Shown here piece after piece: positions 50,900-58,326 of a DNA stretch of 64,000 bases (the stretch's first letter is position 1; each line of letters starts with the position of its first letter). A program made the translations under genes and the position numbers. Below the pieces are notes generated by a model. It did not search any database. It was not told where the DNA came from and saw nothing but the letters and a program-made list of their open reading frames with translations. This DNA comes from Haladaptatus caseinilyticus. Lineage in GTDB: Archaea > Halobacteriota > Halobacteria > Halobacteriales > Haladaptataceae. The DNA lies in assembly GCF_026248685.1 (NCBI RefSeq), contig NZ_CP111036.1, positions 1,984,001 to 2,048,000 on the forward strand, given 5' to 3'.

Positions 50900-51976
50900 A
50901 TGAAAGTCGTCCTGATTGGTATCGGTCAAGCCGGAGGAAAACTGACGCAGAAGCTCGTCGAATTCGACGCGAACATGGATTTTGACGCCGTTAAGGGTGC
51001 TCTGGCGGTCAACTCCGCGAGAACGGATTTGCAATCACTCGACCTCGATACGGTTCTGGTCGGACAAGAACGGGTAAAGGGTCACGGCGTCGGCGGTGAC
51101 AACGAACTCGGTGCGGAAGTGATGCAAAGCGATGCGGGAGAAGTCATGAGTGCGCTCGATGGACGCATCACCGCGGAGGCAGAAGCCGTCTTCGTCGTCG
51201 CGGGACTCGGTGGCGGAACTGGGAGTGGTGGCGCGCCGGTGCTCATCCACGAACTCCAACGGATCTACGAAATACCCGTCTATGCACTCGGTGTCCTCCC
51301 CGGACGTGGCGAAGGGTCGATGTATCAAGCCAACGCCGGTCGGTCGTTGAAGACCGTCGTCCGCGAGGCGGACGCAACCCTTCTCATCGATAACGATGCG
51401 TGGCACGAATCCGGTCAAAGCGTCGGGGAAGCCTTCGACGCCATCAACCAGCAAATCGCACAACGTGTGGGTATCTTGCTCGCGTCCGGCGAGGGGGTCG
51501 AGGGGGTCGGCGAAAGCGTTGTCGATTCGAGCGAAGTCATCAACACGCTCCGTTCCGGTGGCGTCGCGGCCCTCGGCTACGCGAGCGCGGACGCGAGCGA
51601 GGAGAGCGGTGAGAACATCAACACCGTTACGAGCAACACGCGGCAGGCAATTCTCAGCAACCTGAGCGTGCCGAAAGCCACGGACGCGGATTCAGCGCTT
51701 CTCGTCGTTGCGGGGGATGCCGACAGGATCCCGCGAAAAGGTGTCGAAAAGGCACGAAAATGGCTCGAAGGGGAAACCGGAAGCCTCCAAGTTCGCGGGG
51801 GTGACTACCCGCTGGACAGTAACCGACTCGCTTCGCTCGTCCTGCTTGGCGGCGTCGAACGCTCACCGCGAATGAAGGAGTTCATGGAGCGTGCGAAGGA
51901 GGCAAACAAGCAAGAGGTGCGGAAAGAAGACCCCGCGGAGCTGTTCCAGAACGACAAAATCGACGACCTGTTCTGA
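50900..51976 (+). CDS. cetZ2: Tubulin-like cytoskeletal protein CetZ2
   Basis: ATG 50900 gives 358 residues opening MKVVLIGIGQAGGKLTQKLV, with the tubulin signature GGGTGSG (104-110), VLPGRGEGSMYQANAGRSLKT and the C-terminal VLLGGVERSPRMKEF. Segments such as VKGHGVGGDNELGAEVM and the stretch EVMSALDGRITAEAE match what I recall of Haloferax CetZ2 better than CetZ1. CetZ proteins are GTP-dependent filaments of the cell envelope that control shape and motility. A GTG four codons upstream is a less likely start. The C-terminal tail is short, as in CetZ2. Confidence 0.92.
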   Translation: MKVVLIGIGQAGGKLTQKLVEFDANMDFDAVKGALAVNSARTDLQSLDLDTVLVGQERVKGHGVGGDNELGAEVMQSDAGEVMSALDGRITAEAEAVFVVAGLGGGTGSGGAPVLIHELQRIYEIPVYALGVLPGRGEGSMYQANAGRSLKTVVREADATLLIDNDAWHESGQSVGEAFDAINQQIAQRVGILLASGEGVEGVGESVVDSSEVINTLRSGGVAALGYASADASEESGENINTVTSNTRQAILSNLSVPKATDADSALLVVAGDADRIPRKGVEKARKWLEGETGSLQVRGGDYPLDSNRLASLVLLGGVERSPRMKEFMERAKEANKQEVRKEDPAELFQNDKIDDLF

Positions 51977-51987
51977 GCAGGCCCTCG

Positions 51988-53154
51988 TCAGTATCGTTCG
52001 TTTTCGACCATCTCCTCCAGTCGGTCGAGACCGAGCTCGAGACGTTCCATGCTGTTTGCGAAACTGAGTCGAATATATCCCTCGCCAGCGTCGCCGAACG
52101 CAGTGCCTGGTGCCGTAACGACGCTGTATTCCGAGAGCAGTCGTTCGGCGACGTCTGCGCACGAACCATCGAGTTCGCTTACATCGAGAAACGCGTAAAA
52201 CGCGCCGTCCGGTCGAGGACACGAGACGTGGGGGATCCCTTCGATACGATTGACCAGAAAATCGCGTCGTTTATGGAACGCGTTCTTCATCTCCCGTATC
52301 GGGTCCTGTGACCCCGTCAAAGCGGCGAGAGCGGCGTGTTGTGCGATACTTGACGGACAAGCGGTCGTGCTTTCGCCGAGGCTCGTCGCGGCTTCGACCA
52401 CGTCCTCTGGGCCGACGAGCCATCCGAGTCGCCACCCGGTCATGGCGTACGTTTTCGAGCAGGAATCGACCGTCAGCAGTCCTTCAGGGTAGTCCGTGTA
52501 CTCGGCGATGCGCCGGTAGTCGTCGCCGTAGGTCAAGCGAGCGTACACCTCGTCGGCGATGACGAAGGTACCGGATTCCTTTGCGGCCTCGACGACTGCG
52601 TTGACAGCGTCCTCGTCGTACACTTGACCTGTTGGGTTCGATGGTGTCGTCAAGATAACTGCGACGGTATCCCGATTCAACTGCTCGATAATACGCTCCG
52701 GATCGAGATCGAACCCGTCGTCCGCGGACAGTGGAATTTCGACTGGTTTCGCCCCCGCAAGTCGTGCCTGATTCCGGTAGTTCGGCCACGCCGGTGTCGG
52801 AATCAGCACTTCGTCACCCGGCTCTGCAATCGCGGAGAGCGTCAAAAACAATGACTCCATCGCGCCCGTCGTAACCGAAACGTGTCGCTCCGGGTCGAAC
52901 GAGACACCGGTTTCGTCCGTCATTCGGTCCGCGATTGCGGTTCGTAGCGTGGGAATACCCGAACCGGATGTGTAATGCGTTGCACCGCCTCGGGCCGCCT
53001 GTTCGGCCGCGTCGATGACGTGCTCCGGCGTGTCGAAATCCGGTTCCCCGACTTCCAGTCTGACGAGGTCGCCGCCCCGTTTCTCCGCGAGTTCGAACAT
53101 CACGCGAATACCCGACCGCTCGAACGCGGACGCCCGCGACGCGATTCTGGTCAT
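51988..53154 (-). CDS. Pyridoxal-phosphate aminotransferase class I (aspartate aminotransferase-like)
   Basis: ATG 53154 gives 388 residues. The fold-type I pattern is complete: RLEVGEPDFDTPEHVIDA, TTGAMESLFLTLSAI, TPAWPNYRNQ, TTPSNPTGQVYDEDA, ADEVYARLTYG, and the Schiff-base lysine in SCSKTYAMTGWRLGW with the substrate arginine in GYIRLSFAN. Such enzymes transaminate aspartate, aromatic or other amino acids; the specificity is not readable. It converges with cetZ2 (11 bp apart) and is divergent from menB. Confidence 0.9.
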   Translation of the reverse strand: MTRIASRASAFERSGIRVMFELAEKRGGDLVRLEVGEPDFDTPEHVIDAAEQAARGGATHYTSGSGIPTLRTAIADRMTDETGVSFDPERHVSVTTGAMESLFLTLSAIAEPGDEVLIPTPAWPNYRNQARLAGAKPVEIPLSADDGFDLDPERIIEQLNRDTVAVILTTPSNPTGQVYDEDAVNAVVEAAKESGTFVIADEVYARLTYGDDYRRIAEYTDYPEGLLTVDSCSKTYAMTGWRLGWLVGPEDVVEAATSLGESTTACPSSIAQHAALAALTGSQDPIREMKNAFHKRRDFLVNRIEGIPHVSCPRPDGAFYAFLDVSELDGSCADVAERLLSEYSVVTAPGTAFGDAGEGYIRLSFANSMERLELGLDRLEEMVENERY

Positions 53155-53249
53155 GGTTCCGACCGTCGTTCGCGCGGTGCAAGTAGTTTCGCAGACCCAT
53201 CGCATCTTGCCGGGTCGTGTGAGTAGACGGGGGCGAAACCGGACGGGAA

Positions 53250-53258
53250 CCTATTAGG
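53250..53258 (+). promoter_or_regulatory. TATA-like box for menB
   Basis: CCTATTAGG is centred 28 nt before ATG 53282, consistent with a leaderless transcript. Confidence 0.4.
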
Positions 53259-53281
53259 TCGCTCCGAATTCAGTTTTCGAC

Positions 53282-54178
53282 ATGGTATCCAAACTCTTCG
53301 ACAGGGAACGATGGGAGGAAATCGGCGATTTCGATTTCCGTGATATCACGTACCACGTGGCCAAAGAAGGGGGAACGGTTCGAATCGCCTTCGACCGTCC
53401 CGACGTGCGAAACGCGTTCCGTCCGGGAACGGTGGACGAACTCTACCGAGCACTCGACCACGCAAAACGCCAGACCGACGTCGGCTGTGTGCTCCTGACC
53501 GGCAACGGTCCGTCCTCGAAAGACGGCGGATGGGCGTTCTGCTCCGGCGGTGACCAGCGCGTCCGTGGCGGTGCAGGCTACGAGTATCAGGGAGAGGACG
53601 AAGACAGCGAGGCCGCATCCGAGGCAGGACGTCTGCACATCCTCGAAGTACAGCGCCTCATCCGCCACATTCCAAAACCGGTCATCTGTGTGGTTCCGGG
53701 ATGGGCCGTCGGCGGCGGCCACAGCCTCCACGTCGTCTGCGATATGACGCTCGCATCGGAGGAACATGCGAAGTTCCTCCAGACCGACCCCGACGTGGCG
53801 AGTTTCGACGGCGGGTTCGGATCGGCCTATCTCGCCAAGCAGGTCGGCCAGAAGAAGGCTCGCGAAGTCTTCTTCCTTGGGAAAACCTACTCCGCCGAGG
53901 AAGCGGCGGAGATGGGCATGGTGAACGAGGCAGTCCCTCACGAGGAACTGGAAGCGGTGGCCTTGGAATGGGCCGAGGCGATCAACTCGAAGAGTCCGAC
54001 TGCGATGCGGATGCTCAAATACGCCTTCAACATGACCGATGACGGCATGATCGGCCAGCAGGTGTTCGCGGGCGAAGCCACCCGACTCGGGTACATGACC
54101 GACGAAGCCCAAGAAGGCCGGGACGCATTCGTCGAGAAACGCGACCCGGACTTCTCGGACTATCCGTGGCATTACTAA
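53282..54178 (+). CDS. menB: 1,4-dihydroxy-2-naphthoyl-CoA synthase
   Basis: The 298-residue crotonase-fold enzyme has the MenB-specific GWAFCSGGDQRVRG and FLQTDPDVASFDGGFGSAYLAKQVGQKKAREVFFLG. The C-terminal ending FVEKRDPDFSDYPWHY is the MenB signature that crosses into the neighbouring subunit's active site. It cyclises o-succinylbenzoyl-CoA in menaquinone synthesis. It stands 2 kb from menA-menC-menE on the same strand, separated by a small membrane protein, a GNAT enzyme and the RNA polymerase epsilon gene. Confidence 0.96.
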   Translation: MVSKLFDRERWEEIGDFDFRDITYHVAKEGGTVRIAFDRPDVRNAFRPGTVDELYRALDHAKRQTDVGCVLLTGNGPSSKDGGWAFCSGGDQRVRGGAGYEYQGEDEDSEAASEAGRLHILEVQRLIRHIPKPVICVVPGWAVGGGHSLHVVCDMTLASEEHAKFLQTDPDVASFDGGFGSAYLAKQVGQKKAREVFFLGKTYSAEEAAEMGMVNEAVPHEELEAVALEWAEAINSKSPTAMRMLKYAFNMTDDGMIGQQVFAGEATRLGYMTDEAQEGRDAFVEKRDPDFSDYPWHY

Positions 54179-54238
54179 AGCCCACCTTTGACGACGGTCG
54201 CGGGCAAGCGGGACGGCGACCGCCGCAGTCCCGCTCGT

Positions 54239-54368
54239 TGGCTCCTCGTAAAAGCTGAGCCAAAAGCACTCCTCCTTCCCTGCTATCAGTCGTCACCCCG
54301 CTCGCTCGTCGCTCTGCTCCTCGCTCGTGAGGATGCTGGCCTTCAGTGGTTGTGTAGTATGGCTATGA
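54239..54368 (+). repeat. Dispersed intergenic element, copy B
   Basis: The left block (54239-54271) matches copy A at 28 of 33 positions and contains a perfect 6-bp inverted repeat, TGGCTC / GAGCCA, with a 12-nt loop. The right end is GGTTGTGTAG followed by GGCTATG. The 258-bp spacer after menB (54179-54436) holds this element and no supportable gene; an apparent 62-codon frame across it is an artefact of the element. Confidence 0.55.
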
Positions 54369-54436
54369 GACGATAACTGGTTTCCACACCAGACACAACA
54401 AAAAGCATACAACACCCCTATCGAATTAGGTCATCA

Positions 54437-54637
54437 GTGCCGACTCCACCGCCGTTTCCAACCATCTCCGAACTCGTTACTTTCCTCATCGTTGCATTCG
54501 TTGTGATTCGATTCGGAGTGGCGTCTTCCTTTGGGAACCGGCGTTCCGGGAAGGCCAGTCGGTTGTTGACACTCATCGGATTACTTGCCGGACTCTACCT
54601 GTTTTTCCTCTTGTACACTCGGTTCACGGTTTATTGA
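54437..54637 (+). CDS. Small two-helix membrane protein (66 aa)
   Basis: GTG 54437 starts a 66-residue protein with two hydrophobic segments (about 11-28, LVTFLIVAFVVIRFGVA; about 43-61, LLTLIGLLAGLYLFFLLY) joined by a basic loop (GNRRSGKAS). No family is recognised. Its last 57 bases overlap the convergent GNAT gene, so one of the two could be over-called; the amphipathic layout and clean GTG start make me keep it. Confidence 0.55.
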   Translation: MPTPPPFPTISELVTFLIVAFVVIRFGVASSFGNRRSGKASRLLTLIGLLAGLYLFFLLYTRFTVY

Positions 54638-55153
54638 ATCAACCATTGCCCAGTCGAGTTGCTTCGCGTGTCGTACGGCAAAAAGGTCAAATCGCTCGTC
54701 TGCTTCTTCCCTGCTCCGTTCTAATCCGCGAGATTCGCAGAACGAGATAGCGGTTTCGTTGGGTTCGATGACGGACAATCGAATCACCTGCGTCTCCCGT
54801 TTCCGTAGTTCCTCTTCGAATCGTTCGAGCAGTTGTGTGCCGACTCCGTTCCCCCAGTAGTCTGGATGCACGTAGATTCGATAGAGGTGGAACGTTTCTT
54901 CTTGTTCTTCATCCGGCACGCCGATAACGAACCCAACGACACCGTGGTTACCCTTCGCGACGAAGAACGGACGTTCGTCGCGGTTCACGTCCGCAACGAC
55001 GTTTTCGGGTGCGAACCAGGAATCGACTGTCCCTTCGACCGCCTTTTCACCCATGGTTTCGTCTTGAGCAGCGTACCACGAAACTCGGGGGACCTGTTGG
55101 ACGGCGTGCGCGTCTTGCGGCGTGGTTTCCCGAATCGTCGAGGAGTCGTCCAT
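54581..55153 (-). CDS. GNAT family N-acetyltransferase
   Basis: The 190-residue protein has the GNAT fold: FFVAKGNHGVVGFVIGVPD on strands 2-3, the acetyl-CoA motif A LYRIYVHPDYWGNGVGTQLLERF (the Q/RxxGxG/A pattern as YWGNGVG), and VIEPNETAISFCESRGLERS on motif B. The substrate is unknown, possibly an amine, peptide N-terminus or antibiotic-like molecule. The C-terminal 19 residues overlap the small membrane gene on the other strand. Confidence 0.88.
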   Translation of the reverse strand: MDDSSTIRETTPQDAHAVQQVPRVSWYAAQDETMGEKAVEGTVDSWFAPENVVADVNRDERPFFVAKGNHGVVGFVIGVPDEEQEETFHLYRIYVHPDYWGNGVGTQLLERFEEELRKRETQVIRLSVIEPNETAISFCESRGLERSREEADERFDLFAVRHAKQLDWAMVDSINREPSVQEEKQVESGK

Positions 55154-55367
55154 ACACGGACTTTAAAATTCATTGATAAAATCTCCCTATCTCATCGCGA
55201 ACGGACTCGGTTTAAGTAGTTCTCGCGACAAGGTAAGGATATGGACGGAAAGCGGAACGGGTTCTGACTACAATCTCACACGGACATCAGCGATAGCTGT
55301 CGAAATGGTGTCTCTATTTCTTCTGCAAACCCATCTTTGAACTACCTCGCCCGAGTAGACGGGTGTG
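55154..55367. other. 214-bp spacer with possible micro-ORF
   Basis: The spacer holds the divergent promoters of the GNAT and RNA polymerase epsilon genes. A TTTAAG box (55211-55216) lies 28 nt before an ATG (55241) that opens only nine codons (MDGKRNGF, stop at 55265-55267). Transcription from this box would run on into the epsilon gene with a roughly 125-nt leader. Confidence 0.4.
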
Positions 55368-56126
55368 ATGTACCGAGGCGATGGCGATCCGAAGACTGCC
55401 GGTTGGCAGTGGGAGTCGGAAGCGGACGCCGAGCGAAACGACCGAGAAACGCGCGTGCTAAGCCAACTCCCGGGGGATGGTGCGGTTCGGCGGGCGGACC
55501 TCCAGCGCGACCAGTCGGTTCGAAAGTGGGGGCCGGTGACGCCCAGCGCGACAGTTATCGGTCGGGCGAAATCGCCGGAAGATGACCTGAGCGACAGCAT
55601 TCGTCGATTGCACGAAGAACGCCACTCCGCGATGGCCGGACACAGCAGTCGGATGCACCATCTGGACAAACTCCGGGTGAGCCACGCGCTCTGTAACGAC
55701 CTCTCGCTGACGCCGTGGCAACGTGACTGCGTCCTCGGCGTCATGTCGGAACTCGATTTGACCGCCTTCGGGAGCCAACGGGCCATTCCGAAGGTCGCGC
55801 TGGTCGTCATCCGCCACATCGTCGATAGGGAGCGCGAACACCACCTCGGACTGCACGATACCGAGTGGATTCACGGACTACCGCCGGAACGACTGACCGA
55901 CCTATACGACCAGTTCGAGTCGCTCACGGACGAAAACGAGTTCACGAACCTCGCGGAAAAACACGGACTCGACATCACGAGTCTGAACCGGCTCCGGCGC
56001 GTTCTCACGGCCCAACTCGACGAGCACGGACTGGAGTACGCGGTTCACGGTCGGAATCCACACCGGGACCCGAACCTGCCGAGTTCGACGAGCCGGGGCG
56101 CAACTGGTGCCGAGGCGGGGGATTGA
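55368..56126 (+). CDS. rpoeps: Haloarchaeal RNA polymerase subunit epsilon
   Basis: ATG 55368 gives 252 residues (a GTG lies one codon earlier). DGAVRRADLQRDQSVRKWGPVTPSATVIGR and the helical core LTPWQRDCVLGVMSELDLTAFGSQRAIPKVALVVIRHIVDRER are what I recall of the haloarchaeal protein annotated as RNA polymerase subunit epsilon. The helical core also resembles the cyclin-like repeat of TFB. Its role in the polymerase is poorly defined. It is flanked by men genes without obvious functional link. Confidence 0.78.
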   Translation: MYRGDGDPKTAGWQWESEADAERNDRETRVLSQLPGDGAVRRADLQRDQSVRKWGPVTPSATVIGRAKSPEDDLSDSIRRLHEERHSAMAGHSSRMHHLDKLRVSHALCNDLSLTPWQRDCVLGVMSELDLTAFGSQRAIPKVALVVIRHIVDREREHHLGLHDTEWIHGLPPERLTDLYDQFESLTDENEFTNLAEKHGLDITSLNRLRRVLTAQLDEHGLEYAVHGRNPHRDPNLPSSTSRGATGAEAGD

Positions 56127-56179
56127 GCACGATATCGAGAAGACGGACCGAGAATCTCGAAACGAACGTGCGAACGCGG

Positions 56180-56193
56180 TCGCTCGCGAGCGA
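56180..56193. repeat. 14-bp perfect palindrome TCGCTCGCGAGCGA
   Basis: It lies in the 234-bp spacer between rpoeps and menA, which has no gene. It could be the stem of a transcript end or a simple GC-rich motif. Confidence 0.4.
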
Positions 56194-56360
56194 GTATTCA
56201 CCCTGCAGAACCCGAACCGTGCTTCCTCGTATCTACTCCTTGTCGCGAGAATCACTTAAATGGGTTCTCGGCGGTTCGACTTGTTTCGTTACAGAACGGC
56301 CAACACGCATCCCTCCAAAACCGTAGACGCTATACCCCGTTCGCTAGAACAATCACGGTA

Positions 56361-57302
56361 ATGACCGAAACGGCGACCGAGGTCTCTCGCACGAAAGCGT
56401 GGCTCATGGCGGCCCGACCGCACACCCTCCCCGCCGCAGCCGCGCCGATTTTCGTCGGGGTTGGACTCGCCGTCCACGAAGGGTTGTTCGCCCCGCTTCC
56501 CGCGCTCGCCGCCTTCGTCGGTGCGGCGCTCATCCAGATCGGCACCAACTTCGCCAACGACTATTACGACGCCGTGAAGGGCGTCGATACCGACGAACGG
56601 ACAGGATTCACCCGGGTCACCCAATCCGGGCTCATCGCACCCGACGAAGTCAAGCGCGCGATGTACGGCACGTTCCTGCTCGCCATCCTCGTCGGCGCGT
56701 ACCTCGTCTACGTCGGCGGGATCCCGATTCTCGTCATCGGGCTCGCGAGCGTCGCCAGCGGCATCGCCTACGCAGGCGGACCGTTTCCCCTCGGATCGAA
56801 CGGGTTAGGTGACCTATTCGTCTTCCTCTTTTTCGGCGTTATCGCCGTGATGGGGACGTTTTACGTGCAGGCCGCGGCGCTCCTCGCCGCGCCCCTCACG
56901 CTCGAAATCCCCGCGGGGACCGTCACCTGGCAGGCGTTTCTCGCGAGCCTCCCCGTCGCAGCAATCTCCACCGATATCCTCGTCGTGAACAACGTCCGGG
57001 ACTTGAAAACCGATAAAAAAGCGGGCAAGAAGACGCTTGCCGTGCTCATCGGCTCCACCGCCAGTCGTGGCGAGTTTGTCGGAATGCTGTTGCTCTCGTA
57101 CCTCGTCCCCGTCTACTTCTGGACGGGGAGCGAGTTCGGCCCGCTCGTTCTTTTGCCCCTCATTACTGGCCCCTACGCCGTGATGATTGCTCGAACCGTC
57201 CTGACGAAAACGTCGGGCGAGGCGCTCAACCCAGCCCTCGAACAGACGGGGAAGCTGCTGGCCCTCCACTCGGGGTTGTTCGCCCTCGGAATGGTGCTCT
57301 GA
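56361..57302 (+). CDS. menA: 1,4-dihydroxy-2-naphthoate polyprenyltransferase
   Basis: The 313-residue protein has about nine membrane helices. The two Asp-rich UbiA-family sites are GTNFANDYYDAVKGVDTDER and VVNNVRDLKTDKKAGKKTLAV. The N-terminal AWLMAARPHTLPAAAAPIFVG is typical of MenA. It attaches the polyprenyl chain and releases CO2 at the membrane, giving demethylmenaquinone. Stop and menC start are separated by one base, so menA-menC-menE is an operon. Confidence 0.95.
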   Translation: MTETATEVSRTKAWLMAARPHTLPAAAAPIFVGVGLAVHEGLFAPLPALAAFVGAALIQIGTNFANDYYDAVKGVDTDERTGFTRVTQSGLIAPDEVKRAMYGTFLLAILVGAYLVYVGGIPILVIGLASVASGIAYAGGPFPLGSNGLGDLFVFLFFGVIAVMGTFYVQAAALLAAPLTLEIPAGTVTWQAFLASLPVAAISTDILVVNNVRDLKTDKKAGKKTLAVLIGSTASRGEFVGMLLLSYLVPVYFWTGSEFGPLVLLPLITGPYAVMIARTVLTKTSGEALNPALEQTGKLLALHSGLFALGMVL

Positions 57303-57303
57303 G

Positions 57304-58326
57304 ATGAAAATCGAAACACGCGAGTTCTCACTCCCGTTGGAATCGCCGCTTAGCACTGCCCATGGAACTATCGAACACCGAAACGGGATTCTCGTCCGAA
57401 TCGAGGATGGCGACGAGGTCGGAATCGGCGAAGCGACGCCGCTTCCGGGCTGGACTGAATCGCTCACCGCATGCCGTGCGGCGCTGACCGATGTGGACTC
57501 TCCGGTGGATGCCCTCGCAACTCTCGAATCGACGCCTGCCGCCCGGCACGGTCTCTCGCTCGCGCTGGCCGACCTTCGGGCGAAGCGCGAGAAACGACCA
57601 CTCTATCGATATCTTTCGGGCCCGGAGCAGGTAGAAGCGATTCCGGTGAACGCGACCATCGGTGACTCTCCACCCGACGAAACCGCCGATGCCGCACTGG
57701 ATGCTGTCGCCGCGGGTTTCGGGTGTCTGAAGGTGAAAGTCGGTGCACGCTCGGTTACCGACGACGTAGCACGGCTTCGAGCGGTTCGTGACGCGGTCGG
57801 GTCCGACGTCGAACTCCGAACCGATGCGAACGGCGGTTGGTCGCGTGCGCAAGCGCGCGAAGCGTTCCACAAACTCGACCCGCTACGAGTTACCTACGTC
57901 GAGCAGCCGGTGTCGGGGGACGATATCGAGGGTCTCGCCGACCTCCGCGGTCGGTCGGTCCGCGTCGCCGTGGACGAGTCGATAGCCGAAACCTCGGTCG
58001 ATACGGTACTCGATGCCGACGCCGCCGACGTTCTCATCTGTAAGCCGATGGTACTCGGTGGCCCGGACAAGGCCGTAGAAGTCGCGAAGCGCGCCCGTGA
58101 TGCTGGTGTCTCGTCGGTCGTGACGACGACCATCGACGGCGTCGTTGCCCGAACGGCCGCGATTCACGTCGCTGCTGCGATTCCCGATCGACCGGCGTGT
58201 GGACTGGCAACCGGGACGATGCTGGCTCGTGACGTCGGCCCCGACCGTGCACGCATCGTGAATGGGTCGATAAGCGTTCCGCAAGCGCCCGGAAACGGCG
58301 TCGCCGATACGTGGGGGCGACAATGA
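57304..58326 (+). CDS. menC: o-Succinylbenzoate synthase
   Basis: The 340-residue enolase-superfamily protein begins IETREFSLPLESPLSTAHGTIEHRNG, then the KxK motif CLKVKVG and metal ligands in LRTDANGGW, YVEQPVSG and VAVDESIAE, and the second lysine in ILICKPMVLGG. It dehydrates SHCHC to o-succinylbenzoate. Dipeptide epimerase is the usual confounding family, but placement between menA and menE settles it. Its stop overlaps the menE start (ATGA). Confidence 0.94.
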   Translation: MKIETREFSLPLESPLSTAHGTIEHRNGILVRIEDGDEVGIGEATPLPGWTESLTACRAALTDVDSPVDALATLESTPAARHGLSLALADLRAKREKRPLYRYLSGPEQVEAIPVNATIGDSPPDETADAALDAVAAGFGCLKVKVGARSVTDDVARLRAVRDAVGSDVELRTDANGGWSRAQAREAFHKLDPLRVTYVEQPVSGDDIEGLADLRGRSVRVAVDESIAETSVDTVLDADAADVLICKPMVLGGPDKAVEVAKRARDAGVSSVVTTTIDGVVARTAAIHVAAAIPDRPACGLATGTMLARDVGPDRARIVNGSISVPQAPGNGVADTWGRQ

